From positions 227,650,194 to 227,714,193 of the forward strand of contig OV050031.1 of assembly GCA_920105625.2 (NCBI GenBank): 64,000 nt of DNA, written 5' to 3'. A program made the translations under genes and the position numbers. The DNA comes from Clusia tigrina. Its lineage: Eukaryota > Arthropoda > Insecta > Diptera > Clusiidae. The first letter of the stretch is position 1, and each line of letters begins with the position of its first letter. A model generated the notes under the pieces. The model saw nothing but the letters and a program-made list of their open reading frames with translations. It had not been told where the DNA came from and ran no database searches. Shown here piece after piece: positions 1-13,223 of the stretch.

Positions 1-1388
1 ATAAAATTGTTAGCTTATAGACTAGTTTATAAACACAATTACAACAATCACTCAATACCAAGTCAAGAACAAGGCGAACATGTGAAATTGATACAATTTC
101 ATATTAGAGCTAAGACTTAAATTATCCTTAATGCAAGTAAGATTAAAAGTATAAAAAGGTGAAGGAATTGTTGCTGTATAAAAAGTATAAAATAACAATA
201 AATAAACAAAGTTTCTTAGGTATAAATTAATTAATGTACGTATGTATTTTGGGGCACCGCTATGTTCGGCATTCGCTTAAACAAATATGACCTTTCATAC
301 TGGGGAATACATAGTAAGGAAGTGAACTTTATTGCGATGGTCCTTGATGGCGTTTGACTAATGAATTAATTTGTTAATGAAAATTAAAAATAAAAGAAAA
401 TATTATTATTATTACTATATCTTACATCATTGCATTCTGACTGCGAGGGAATGAGGAATGAGTACTAGCAATTAGGACCTTCGACTCGAAGAGAAACGAT
501 TTTAAGAAAGAAGCAATCAAACATATTGGAACACTTCGAAGGGAAATCAAATTTCCTCTAAATTTTCTATAAAAAAATTAAATGCAAATATCTGCTTTAT
601 TAGAAGTGTAAATGGAAGAATATCTGGCCTTGATTTAGCCCATTAGGTCATAGCATGGAAGCTGAGAGACCGAAGCAATGTGAAAATGTTTCATTTGCTA
701 ATTTACTCCTGCACCAGTGCTTTGTGGTGTTTGGCGAAGCGGAGGCAGGAGTTCTGGTACTAATATTCAAAACTGCAAATCATGTGCAGGAGGGATTATT
801 TAACGCTTTTCCTCCGATAAAGTTCTGCAAATTCAATTTCGTAACTTCCCCGCAATGCGCTCTCAGCGGTTCACCGACAAATTACTCAAATTAAATTACA
901 GCGCTGAAGGGTAAGCGCGGGCGGCGCTCAGATGCGAACCCAAATGGATGCCAATAAAACTGGCCTGGTACATTGGCGATAACAGCCCGAAGACAAACTG
1001 TTGTTGGCAATTGGCGAATGCACTATAAACTGAGACGCTTGGCCACACCGCGCACGCCGCCAATATTGGCAAATAAATAAATAACCCAATTTTGAGGGCG
1101 TTAACAGAGAGCAGCTGCAAAGAAGCGGAATACGCATAAAAGGGATACGATGGGCAGTGCCGAGGAAGAGCCGAAATTTCAGTGCTAATGTGGTTTCGGC
1201 ATATTGTGCACCATCATTAAGAGTCCGCATAGACAGCAGGGCATCAAGCAAATGGGTAAGAAATGTGGAAAGAGTCAAGAGAGACAGGGAGAAATATAAG
1301 TCAAATATTTCGTGGAACATCGACAGATAAATAAATACTTAAATAAGAAGAACTGAAACGAGACCAACGACAAATATCACCAACTTAC
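1..1388. other. Intron of the Side-family gene, no further exon seen
   Basis: AT-rich sequence below exon 8. I looked for the missing second half of Ig4 on the minus strand and found none with splice signals. Apart from the dispersed repeat at about 395-515, nothing is recognisable. Confidence 0.5.
395..515. repeat. Dispersed repeat with (TAA)n-like edge, copy 1
   Basis: Shares an ATTACATC..., GAATGAGTACTAG..., TTTCGACTCGAAGAGAAA block with 23715-23830 and, inverted, with 53283-53432. The TAA-rich edge on one side looks like the 3' tail of a LINE or SINE read on the minus strand. Family not identified. Confidence 0.55.
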
Positions 1389-1525
1389 GTTTTTGAACCA
1401 GGAATAGGATGACACCGGCGGTCTGGCATCGGCGCGGCACTTGAATGTCACATTTTGTCTCTCTGATCTGGTCACAATCCGACTGGGGTCCTCGTTGGCC
1501 AAGTGCACGGACACTGTGGGCGGAT
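1389..1525 (-). CDS. Side-family gene, exon 8: first half of Ig4
   Basis: 137-bp exon with acceptor CCCTCAG and donor GTAAGTTGG. It reads PPTVSVHLANEDPSRIVTRS, then ERQNVTFKCRADARPPVSS and YSWFKN. It carries the first Ig4 cysteine and the tryptophan. The second half of the domain is not recognisable in 1-1388, so the next exon lies outside the window. Confidence 0.93.
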
Positions 1526-4500
1526 CTGAGGGAAAGTATAAAAGAGAAAATTCACAATCAAATACAGCTAAAAATGCAGAGAAGCCGTTCAGCTCCTTTT
1601 ATAAAGTGAGCCCAGGGTCGGGGGAAAATTTAATGAGCGAAACAAATTGCAAAAATAAGTTAAAATAATAAATTGGAATCGCTTGTAAGTACACCGGCAC
1701 ACAACCACGGCGTTCAACTGCCTGGAGTAGGGGTGTTGCTGCTTGATCCGCTTCCGTGGCTGCTCCTTCGCAAGTGCTTTTGTGCACGCATCGGAATAGT
1801 CTATTAGTGCCGCATGTGTAAGTGTTGAAAGTGGAGTATGGAAAAATTGCTGACGGTTCCAGTAAATTATTAAAATGGTACACGAAGTGAGAGTGGGAAA
1901 TGCAAATGAAGGAAGGAACTTCTGAACTAAACATCATGGGAACGCAGTAGAAATCCTTGGACTACATGAAACCATGATGTTCAAATAAAAATCTAATTTC
2001 CCTGTAAGAGCTGTTTTGATGAAAAACCTAAACGAAATGTGGTGGTACAAAGTTGTGAATTAAAGTTCCTGTGTTCCAGGATGTACCCAATCCCCTCTGT
2101 GCGAACCAAATTATACTTACATGCCACTCGTATGACTCGTTTGTCCTCAATAGCGCCACCAGAAAACCAGGGATTCGACGCACGACACGTGAGCTCGGCA
2201 TTATCATTTTCGGATGTCACCTTCAAAGTGAGTATGCTCGTCGTCACATTCGAGTCCTGCAATATAGTAACACATATAGATATATATTATGAGGAAATAC
2301 TCCTCTTTTACTTCCACACAGGAATCTATTAGATTGGAAACATTTGATAAAAAAACCGAAGAAATCTAAAACGACCCCTCATCGACGTCTTTTTCGATAC
2401 AGGACAAATTGAATGATCATTGTATTTGACTGAGAATGGTTGAAATTTAAAGGATGGGATAGATAGTAAGATTCTTAAAAGTGGGGTAGACCGGAGAGCC
2501 ACCAAAGAAGGAGGAATGGGTTTCCAAGCACTCAGGCATTGATACTCATTGTGCTACAAAAGAGCGTCTACTTAAAAGTGCGGTAGGACGGAGAGCCGCA
2601 GAAGAAGGAGGCCTCCAAGCACTCAGGCATTGATACTAAGCCTGGACTAATATTTGGGGAAGGGGGGATACAGAGGATTTTGGAAAGGAAGTTACACCTT
2701 TTCAAACTTCTTTGACTCTTTTATGAACCTCAGAAGTCTGTCCAGGGATAAGAAATGTGCATTATCCATAACCAAAACATCTGACCCTAATATGCCCCTC
2801 CTCACTCTGGCAAAGGCAGGACAAGCGCAGAGAAAATGCTCTGTGCCCTGCTGTTCTTCCTCTAGGCAGAAGATGCAGTTCGGATTATCGATGATGCCCC
2901 ATAGAGTATGCCCCCCTGTGATTACCCCAACCAATGATCGAAGATCTTTCCTCGGTAATGTCAGCAGGAAATTTGCAACTCTCCTGTTTGAACTTTCTAG
3001 GAAGCACTTTGTTGTTTTGCAGGCAACTAAACTGCACCATCGTTCCTAGTGAATATTAATCACATGGCTCCTGATCCAATCCATACCCCCTGCTAAACTT
3101 ATACCGACACGTGGCTCTGGTCATATTGGAGTGCCCGCATCTCCACAGTTTGCCAATTCATCAGCTAATTCGTTCCCCTGAACACCATGGTGTCCCGAAA
3201 CCCAAATAAGTTCAAGCAAATTCCATCTTGCTATGGAGTTAAGTCTTGACTTACATTCTTGGACAATTTTTGAAGTGGTTAACGCGTTTTCCAGGGCCTT
3301 CACTGCCTGACTATAACTACAGATTCTAATCTACTTTCCGCGCCATTTCTTCCCAATTATTCATTCCGCTACCTTCAGTATAGCAAACACTTCCGATTGG
3401 AATACCTTTGCCATACTTACCATAGCTGAAAAGTATCTGACATTTTCATTCAGATGCCAGTCGGCCCCTGTTCCCTTTTCAGCTAAAACTGAAGAAAGTT
3501 TCCGTCGGATCCCCTACAAGTAGTTCTGGATCTCTCCATTGCTTTCTTGTCGGGAAGCTGACTTTATACTTTCTCCCAAAAGAAACTCTAGATAAGAGTT
3601 TGTCCTTCGGTGCCAGAAGCAACGGGTGTTGTTCCGAAAGCCTCTTGAACATCACTCTGTGCCCGAAGTTCTTGTCGTCGTGTCAATATCCGCATGAATA
3701 TAACCGACAAATCGTGTTCATCGCCTCCTGTTGAATCATAATATCCAATGGCGGCAAGTTCTACAAAGCATTCAGAGCGTCACCAGATGTGGTACCCATG
3801 GCGCCCGTAATGCTCAAACATACACTTCTCTGTAGTCTGTTTAACCCCAAACATGTGGACTTAACCCCAGATCTGCGCCACCAGACCACAGCAGCATCCA
3901 AAATGATTGGCCTAATCAATGTTGTGTACCGCCAAAATACATCGGATGGTGTCAGACCCCAAGTCTTGCCAAATGCTCTTCGGCACTGCCCAAATATTTT
4001 TTGTGCCCGACTAAAGTTCAGTTCAACACGCGTCTTCCAAGTGAGTTTCCAATCCAGAATGACGCCTAAATATTTCACTTCCCTGGAACGACTGATAGCC
4101 TTCTCGTTAATGGCATTCACCACATGAACGCAAAGTGTTGTGCTGCGATTTCAAAGTAAGCAAGTGAAGTAATTGTCAGTGAGCATTCAGCTGCAGTTGA
4201 CAGCTCTGGAACCATAGCACGAGAGGCAGCATGGGAAGCGAGCACCATGATGTAATAAATTCTAAGCTAAGTCTGGACAGGATATAACTAAGTGCAGAAA
4301 ATGTATCCATGCATATGCCTGCCACTGACTGAACACTTTCATTTGCTTGACTGATAAATGCTGATTTCAAAGAAAAATTAGTCTGAAAATGATAACTTCT
4401 TTGAATTAGAAACTGAGTTACAGCAAGAAGGGTCTCTGACAAATACTGCCTGCGTAACTTACAAGAATTCAACTGATGATCAAATGGACTGAATGAACTA

Positions 4501-7500
4501 ATGATCAACTTGAAATTAGGGAACATTTAATGACGCATGCAATTTGCAACTCAGAGAAGCCATTCACTCGAGTGAGTCCTGTAACAATTTCTTATCCCCA
4601 CTAAAATGTAAGAAATCGCTTTGTCGGATTTGTATTCCCTTCCTTTCAATGTTGTCCAACATATGATATATGCCATATCTTATATACTCATCTTATATGC
4701 TCTATACGACATATCTTATACGCTCTCCCCACCAGACGCACTCACCTCATGATCACTGTGTACCGTCGTTTCGGCATTTCGAATCGGTTCGCCATCGAGC
4801 AACCAGGTAATTTTCGCCGCTGGATATGAACCCCACGATTCGCAGTACAAAGGCACCGGATGACCTGCTGTCAACAGGTCATTGGGTGTGACTACCTTAA
4901 CACGCATCGGCTTTACTGCAAGACAAAAAGAGTTGACCGAATTTGTTATTATACATGTCCTTCTTGTTGCATTCAGTTTGCTCCTTGTCATACTTACAAT
5001 GTACCTGCACAATGACGTCCTTTGTCACCGGCTCTATCAGCTTCGTGCCCTGCGCTCGACACTGAATTTTCGAACCGTAGAATTCGCGAGTGGTGGTACC
5101 GATTAGCAGCTGATTTACCATAACGGTCACACCCTCTTCGACAGATGTGTGACTAGTGCCGACGAGTTCGTGGTCTTCATGCCACCAAGTGACTTTTGGC
5201 GAGGGTCGACCTGAAAAGTAGAGTCAAATAAAGCAAGTGAAAGACATTTGTTCCTGAAAATAACGTAACGTAACGTAATGTCTGAATAATTTATGGTTTG
5301 TGGGCTTTGTTATTCATTTTTGGATTATGCACAAATGCGTAAGAAGTGAAACTATGACGAAATTATGAAAGGGCTTCATCAAAGGTATCATGTTAATTGT
5401 TCTTTAAGGGTGGTTGCATGTGTACGAATGGAGTAAAAAGCTACTTTACTATCAAACACAGCAAGGTTTGAAACCATTAACAACCAAAGCGACGAACACG
5501 TAGTGTTGTGAAGAGTGTTGTTAGAAATAAAGGATTATGATGGTCTACAACACCACGTCCTCTGTCTAGTTGTAAGAAGATATATTCGCCAATCGTAGAG
5601 CATTAAGATACGATTATGTCAGAGATTTGCTGTTTGCTAGCGTTCAATTAGTGCAATGAGGTTTTATGTGGGCAACAGTGGGTGTGCCAGTTGCTTCACA
5701 ACAATTGTTTCATTACACATGAGGCTCCTCGTCATAATTGGCATAACACCCGACATACTGGCATACAAAGATCTTACCTCCTTTGACTTGACAGCATAGA
5801 AAAAGCTCGTAACCTTCACGAAATGGACCCGCCATTTGATTGATTTCCTTGCCTTGTGCGTCGAAGATACGAGGCTCCTCCGGAGGAACTGCAAACAAGA
5901 GAAATAAGCAAAAAGAAACGGTATCAATTTAAGAAACATTGTCATCAAATTAAAGTCGGATAGAAGGGCTTTCAGTAGGAACCTTTTTGCTCCTTTAATT
6001 CTGATTTGCAAGCAATCTTCATTTCACACTTCAGATGGTCACAAAACATTTCATTGGAACACAACTTGAAATAGGTGCAGGAATAATATTACTACCGGAA
6101 TTATAGGAGTGCATAAGAAAACAAGTATGCTTGGAGGGGTTTTGTCGTGGTATATCTTCAATTTCCTGCCCTGCCTTCTTAGTATTTGTTCCATTAAACA
6201 TGCTACTTTGTCTGGTTTTGCTTCATCAATGCTCCATGCTGGAAGATTTCGAAAATAATAATGATCCCGAAGCCAGGAAAGGATGTTACACAGGTTTACA
6301 TATAGACCAACTAGTCTACTGCCCACCTTATCTAAAAGCTTCGTAAAAATAGTTCATCGACAGGTCCTCCAGTTTTGAATGAAAACAATGTAATTCCCCA
6401 ATACCAGTTCGGTTTCCGTGTAAAGCATGAAACGATAGAGCAAGTGCCTCAAAGTATGCTCCGATCAAATTGAAACTCCATACCTTGAACTGGCCACTAA
6501 ATGAGCATTCAAACCTTGCCTTAGAATATAATGTACCAATTTATACTAGTGTCATTGAGCGTGTATGGACATATAGGATTCAATTGTGGGGCACCGCGTG
6601 TCCGTCAAACAGGGAGAAACTCCAACGCCTCCAATCGAACATTTTGAGAATGATCACCGCTGCTCCCTGGTACTTGAGGAACATAAACATCCACCGTGAC
6701 CTGAATACACCCACGATTGAAAATGAAATAGTGAACACCTACAAACCCCACGTTCTTAAATTGGAAAATCACCCGCACTGCTTGGAGAGGAATCTACCAA
6801 AGCTTCCTTCTACAAGACACCTGAAAAGGATATATACGTTAGACCTGATTTCATAACGTCTTATTGCATGCTGTGAATAGACCAAATATTCGATGCAGTG
6901 GCTGAGGATATTACAAGGATATGCAAATGTAGTATTGTAATCTTAGAAGCATTACTATTACTTTCTTGACAAAGAAAGATTCGGTAAATAAATAGATGGT
7001 AAAAAAATTGGTTCACTTAGCTTGGAGTCTTTATGAGCCGACTTCAGCCCTCTTCTTTCCTTGTTTGTTTTTTGTTTGCTTTACTTACCTACTAAAGTTA
7101 AATTAATTCTAAAATTACGAGTGGGCGAATTAAAAAAATCTATTCTACAACGATAGACTCCGCCATCAGTCGTCTTTACATCGCGGATCTGGAGTCGCGA
7201 GTCCTTCGGATTATCACCAATCGAGAAGAATAAACGCTGACCCAAGTCGCTAGCTATGGCCGAGTGAGGTGCTAATTTGACATTTCCGGCTCGTGAGTCC
7301 AAACTGCAAAAAGAAAGCAAGAATTATGAGTTAGCAACCGTTTTCAGTCTCTTTTAAGTCGATGCAACCAATAAATAATGCTAAATTTAGTGGCAGCTGA
7401 AATAACACAAATCGTTGTAATTCTTGATACTACATAATTTTTTTAAATTTGTCTCTTTTTTACCCTTTATCCTTAAAACTGGAAAAAATGTCGACTAACT

Positions 7501-10500
7501 ACCAGCAGGAGGTAAGGATTAGGGACATGTATGTATACTAACTTACGTCTACTAACGTCCGTCTGGCAGTCCCTCAGTCCGTGGACAACTGTTTCGACAC
7601 TGGCAAAGATATCTTAATGATACTTTGGAATAGTATAGTCTGGACTCTAAGACTGAACCAGAAAGCTGTATAAAGGACAAAGACCACGTCTATCTCCCAC
7701 ATAATCAACTTTCGACACCTTTTCTAAAATGAGTATAACCTCAGTCGAAGTTGGTCGTAAGGTGCAGAGTGATATGAAGCAGAAACGGCAACAGAAACAG
7801 AATCCAGTACATTTATGTCAAAATGGAAGTAACGAGTGCAGACGTTCGTCCAATCGCTATCGTTACGTCTCGTCTATTTTGGTCCTACCTTCATTGTGAT
7901 ATGTTTCTGTTCTGTCGCCAAACGCAAATTTTCTGTCGTTAAATTTTGCAGTTGCTGTTACACATTTGTAACTGTACTGTATTCTGTTTCTGTTTGTTTC
8001 CGTTTCTGCGTGGATATGAGCAGAAACGGCAACAGAAACAGAATCCAGTGCATTTGCAAGAGAAACCACTAAATTTAACGACAGAAAATGAGTGTTTTGC
8101 GACAGAACAGTAACAACTCATTGTGATATGTTTCTGTTCTGTCACGAAACGCTAATTTTCTGTGGTTAAATTTTGTAATTTCTGTTACAAATGTACTGAT
8201 TTCTGTCACAAATGTATTGATTTCTGTTACAAATGTACTGGTTTCTGTTTCTGTTTCCGTTTCTGCTTTATCACTCTGCACTTTTACTAGACTATATAAA
8301 ATATGGACGATATAATTCTGCCACGCCCACTATTAACAAAAGTTCCTTACCTAACATCTATAAGAGAGTTTCAAATGGTATCCCGAAGTGGGTCCAACCC
8401 GCCTTCTGCTTTATTCTGTAGTTTGTTATACGTTTGGAATCGGTCACTATATTGCTAGTAGAGTATTTTCCCAACTTGTCATAAAAACATGCACTTACCT
8501 GTAAAGCGGTATGCCTGTTGTGTCCTTGAACCAAAGCAACAGTTTCACAGAGTCCTGTGGCGTTGGTGGGGTTAGGTCGCAGGGCAGATCGACACTTTTG
8601 CCCACGGCTGCCCATACTAGGCGTGCAGGAACTGCAAATACAAAGAGACAAAAAAGGATATTTTATCAAAGCTGTGGTAAAGCGAGTGTTGCACAAAAAT
8701 AATTGATTCTGAATTTTTGTTTTCTCTCCGTTTCCTCTCTGATTGTTTGCTATTCTACAAATACAACTTCCGCTCCCGTTTCGCTGGCTGGATTTTTATT
8801 CATCGTATTACTTCCTGCTCTGTTTACGGTTCAATAATTATAATTAGTGGAATTATTTTATTTTGTTTTATTTGCTTAAAATCTGGTGCCGTATTTTTTT
8901 AATTTCCCAGTTCATTGTTTGAGTTTTCGTACACGTCTGGGGCTGAAAAAAACCATTCAAGGCAACATTCGCCGACACGTGCAATGCATTTTTTGCAGCT
9001 GAGCGTATCCGCTTAAGCAGTTTAAAAGTTATTACCACATACTTTGCTTTGGAGGACTTCCCCAAAAGTACTTTGTGAAATTAAAGGGGAATATTTTGTT
9101 AATCCGCGGTTGTTGGTTTCAGTTTTAAATACTTCAATAGCTGGTTGCTTGGATAAATTTTTGGTCTAATGTGATATTTACAGGTTTAGTTTAAGTTTAT
9201 TAGTGGTGGGAATTTTTAGATCTCGATATATTTTGAAGAGTAACATACTTTGGGACGGCAACCCAAGGACTCAACACTGTTGATTGAATCATTGGAGTAT
9301 GTCTGAACACCACGAAGAGATGTCTGCTTTAACACTCCAATGGGTAAACCTCGACTATCTTCCACCGAACACAGCATTTCTTCTGAGTCTACATTTTGTT
9401 AGTAGCTATGATTTTATTTTATGCTAAGGTTGATGTTCCGATAGTTGGAGATTAGCAGTGAACTTGGTATAAATAACTGGCCCCAGTATTCTTATGTGCT
9501 TTCTTCTATGATTTGATTTAGTATTTACAGCAAATTTTTGAAAGTCTTTAAAAAAAAACTATACCATGCTTATAGGATAAGAGGAAACTGTTTCTAATGT
9601 CGTACCAGGTTTGGAAACAGTAATAATAATAATAATAATAAAATATATAGTTACGAAATCAACACGCCATCTGATTGGTTGATGGTTGAAGGGTGAACAT
9701 CGATTTCAACCCCTGAGAATTTAAACGCGAGAAGGCATGCGAAGCTAAGTTCAGAGGCTGGTTGAGGTTCTCGTGTGCAAAAGGTATATAAGCTACTGCA
9801 CACGAGTCATCGGGACCAGTGAACAAGGGAAAGTGACCACGTGAACAAGGAGAGCAGCACCAGTGAAACAGTGAGCGTAGTCGAGAGTGAACATCGTAAT
9901 AGCAAATCAGTTAACCAGTGACAGTGCAAGTGATCATAGCCGAATCCTGAGAGTGGCAGCAAGCGGAGTGAGCGTCGTGTTAGCAACGAGAGTTAACAAG
10001 TGATCGTCGCAGAGCGGACCTTGTGTTAGCAACGGGCAGTTGAGCAGTGATCGTCGCAGAGCGGACATTATGTTAGCAACGGGCAGTTGAGCAGTGATCT
10101 GCGCAGAGCGAACATCATGTTAGCAACGGGCAGTTGAGCAGTGATCTTCGCAGAGCGAACATCGTGTGAGCAACGGGCAGTTGCGCAGTGATCATCGCAG
10201 AGCGGACATCGTGTTAGCAACGGGCAGCTGCGCAGTGATAGTCGCAGAGCGGACAACGTGTCAGCAACGGGTAGATGAAGCGGATTTAAGAAGAAAAGGT
10301 GTGGTGCAACAACTGACTAACTGAAGCGCACTATAAGCGAAGACGAAGTGATAAGCGAGCAATAGAATTAAAGCCAATAGTCAGTTGGACAAATACTAAT
10401 AAAGCCCATTGTTCAAACTGCAGAGGGAATTGGTTGCTTATTACACAAGCCAGCGATACGAATCCAAGTATTGAGCTTGGTATAAATTGTCTGAAAGGCA

Positions 10501-13155
10501 ATTACGTAACAATATAATAATACTAAGGTTCCACGAGGAGGCAAAGGCCCACAATAAGTTTTTTCGATTCACTTCTATCAAGCGCAACCTCTTGATCACC
10601 TTCCAGCTTTTGTCAGGACATATTAATTATTCCAACTTCAAGGTTTCCTCTGCAGGTAATTGCGGTTCTTCCACTTCGCCGACTACCCTGCGGGTTCCAA
10701 TCGATTGCTCTACGGGTGGTGTCGTTTGGTGCTCTTCTTAAAGTGGTCTTAAGCAAATTTCCATGTTCTAAGGTCGTACCGGAAGCTTTTTTAATCAGTA
10801 AATTTTCTGTCGCCAGAATTGAAGCAAGAAATCGGTAGCTCCATTTGGGACAATACTATAAGAAATTCTTCACATTCGACTTCATTTTCATTGTTTTCGT
10901 TGGTTAAGACTTTTTATCAAAATACGATATCTATTTGAATTTAATAACTTTTGTTGCAATATTTCCATATTTTTTGTCTCTGCTGATTTATCAAATTGAT
11001 TGATTTTTCAAATTGATTGATGTGTTCGGATTGAGGGTATAATCTTGACTGCCTCCAGGATAATATCTTGACTGTCCAGGATAAATGAATGCTTATGGAC
11101 CCTCTCATTGAATTGTCGATAAGAACACTCTGTGTTTGCATTCAATTATACTTGTTAAAGACATTGTAATGACCCTCAGTAAAAAGTAGGTAGCCGTCAA
11201 AACACAACTAAACCGTGCCATAACATTGAATGAGTCAAATTTCAAAGGTCCTTGAACAGTAAGATGGGAAAACACTTGCTAATATTTCAGTTCTATCTTT
11301 GTCAACGTGTTTGCCACCTTTCCTTTTTGTGGGTGTTTGCATTAATTGATTTGTTATATTAGTAGCTTTGCTTAGTGAATAATCAGTCACTGACTTGGCA
11401 GTTAGATTAGGTAAAGAAGTTTGACTGCTGCCATTGTGTGCTTTCTATAACCTTTGCTTTAAAAAAGGTAAATAGTTTTATAATCATTTTACGCTTTTGA
11501 GAGAGGTTGGAATTTCAAGAAGGAGGCGTGGTAGGTATAGACAGATATATACAGATATAATCAGAATCACTTTCTAAGCACTTTTTATTATAGCAGGGTT
11601 TTGGTTTCTTCTTGCATAGCAACATGAAGTAATCTTATTATAGATGTGTAATGTGCTGCCAGGCCTCGTTTGGGATGTAGTTAAAATCATCGAACAGTTT
11701 AAGGAAATTTGTGAGGATTATGTATAAATTGTACTTTATAATGAAGTACAAATAAAAACTTCAAAATTTATGTATACATTTACAAAAAAATCTGATTGAA
11801 AGAATAGTTGTAATGTGAATCTTGAGCGGAAGCTGTTACATTTGTTACAAATTGAAGTACTGGAATCCCACACAAAATATTTGTGCTCAAATTTGCAGCA
11901 TTTCTTAAGAGAATACATCGTGATAAAAGCCTTAAAGCAATTTGGTTAAATCACTTTTACAAGTGCTCAATAACGTTTGCATAAAAGAATGTCAAAAGAT
12001 ACGGAGTGTAGTTTCAAATCAGAATTCTCCTGCTTTGCTAATCAGATTACATCAAGGGCACTTCCCCGTAACAGCGAATCTAAACACTGAGAGAATACTC
12101 AGCTCATTTGGCTGTTAGACGTGTTGTAAACTGCTGTAAATTCTTGTTACAACAATCACAAAAACAGAACTTTGGTTGCGCTAATGTGAAATTGTGCTCC
12201 TTTTAAGGTAAAAGTCTGCTACAATGCATTACTAAGTGTAATTAGTATATGAAAACATGTTGTATTTATTATAAGGACCCGAGGTTGCCAGCTATTTTTC
12301 CTACCTACCTATCATAAGGTATATTTGGGCTCTATTAGGATGGAGCTCAAGGGAGTGAAGTTGCTTATTATGACACCAAATGTGTTGGTAGTTCAGCTTA
12401 GATACTCGTAAGGACACCATTCCCCTATTTAAGCTGAGAGTAAAGAAATAAGAGTCGCAATCTGAAATGTCACTCATTTTTCGACATAGAAGAGATCGGT
12501 CGGGGCTAGTAACCAGACTGGCGCTGCGATATGAAAATGAGAGCTATTGAGTAATTGCCGCTATTAGCAGCGCCACCACACAAAAAGTTCTTTGTTCGAG
12601 ATTGTGACTCTTATTTCTTTACTCTATGATTTAAGTCAAGACACAATCTATCCGAAAAAAAGCTAACTCAAGAACCCTCTGCCGAAGTCTAGATAATATT
12701 CGAGAATGTTCCAGGAACTTTATTGTATAGTTGTAGAATTTTCTACTTCAACCATTTAAAAAGTAGACGCAGTTGAAAAGCAACCGTAACAGTGTGTACA
12801 TCGGGCATTTTAATCGAAACAGCATCATTTGTAATTGTGATTGAGAAGTAATAAAGTGCTAAAATGAATTTTTAAATAAAGTGCAATTTGGAATAAAGTA
12901 AACTTTAAGCCTAATATTAAGTGTGTAAATAGCAATAATTAAATAAAGTTAGTTATTTTAATTTAACCAGCGATTGTTTGATTACTACACAATCCAGTGG
13001 TACGAATCCGAGTATAGAGAGTTAGGGTAAATTGTCAGGATGGCAATTTCGTAACAATATTTTAATATGAAAAGCATTCCCAGAAACAGGCACGCTTATC
13101 AAAAATGGTTGAAGAAGCTTCAGTCTTCTTTACCGGTTTTATCGTATAAACTTGA

Positions 13156-13223
<68 letters not shown>

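Noticed and set aside
655..894. 79-codon plus-strand frame, or a further minus-strand Side exon
   Set aside because: Neither strand gives the expected second half of Ig4 with splice sites.
7836..8281. Short open frames over the CAGAAACGG element
   Set aside because: Products of the Cys/Phe/Val- or Thr/Glu-rich inverted repeat itself; no protein similarity.
10068..10256. 62-codon minus-strand frame
   Set aside because: Lies across the 47-bp repeats of the solo LTR; no independent support.
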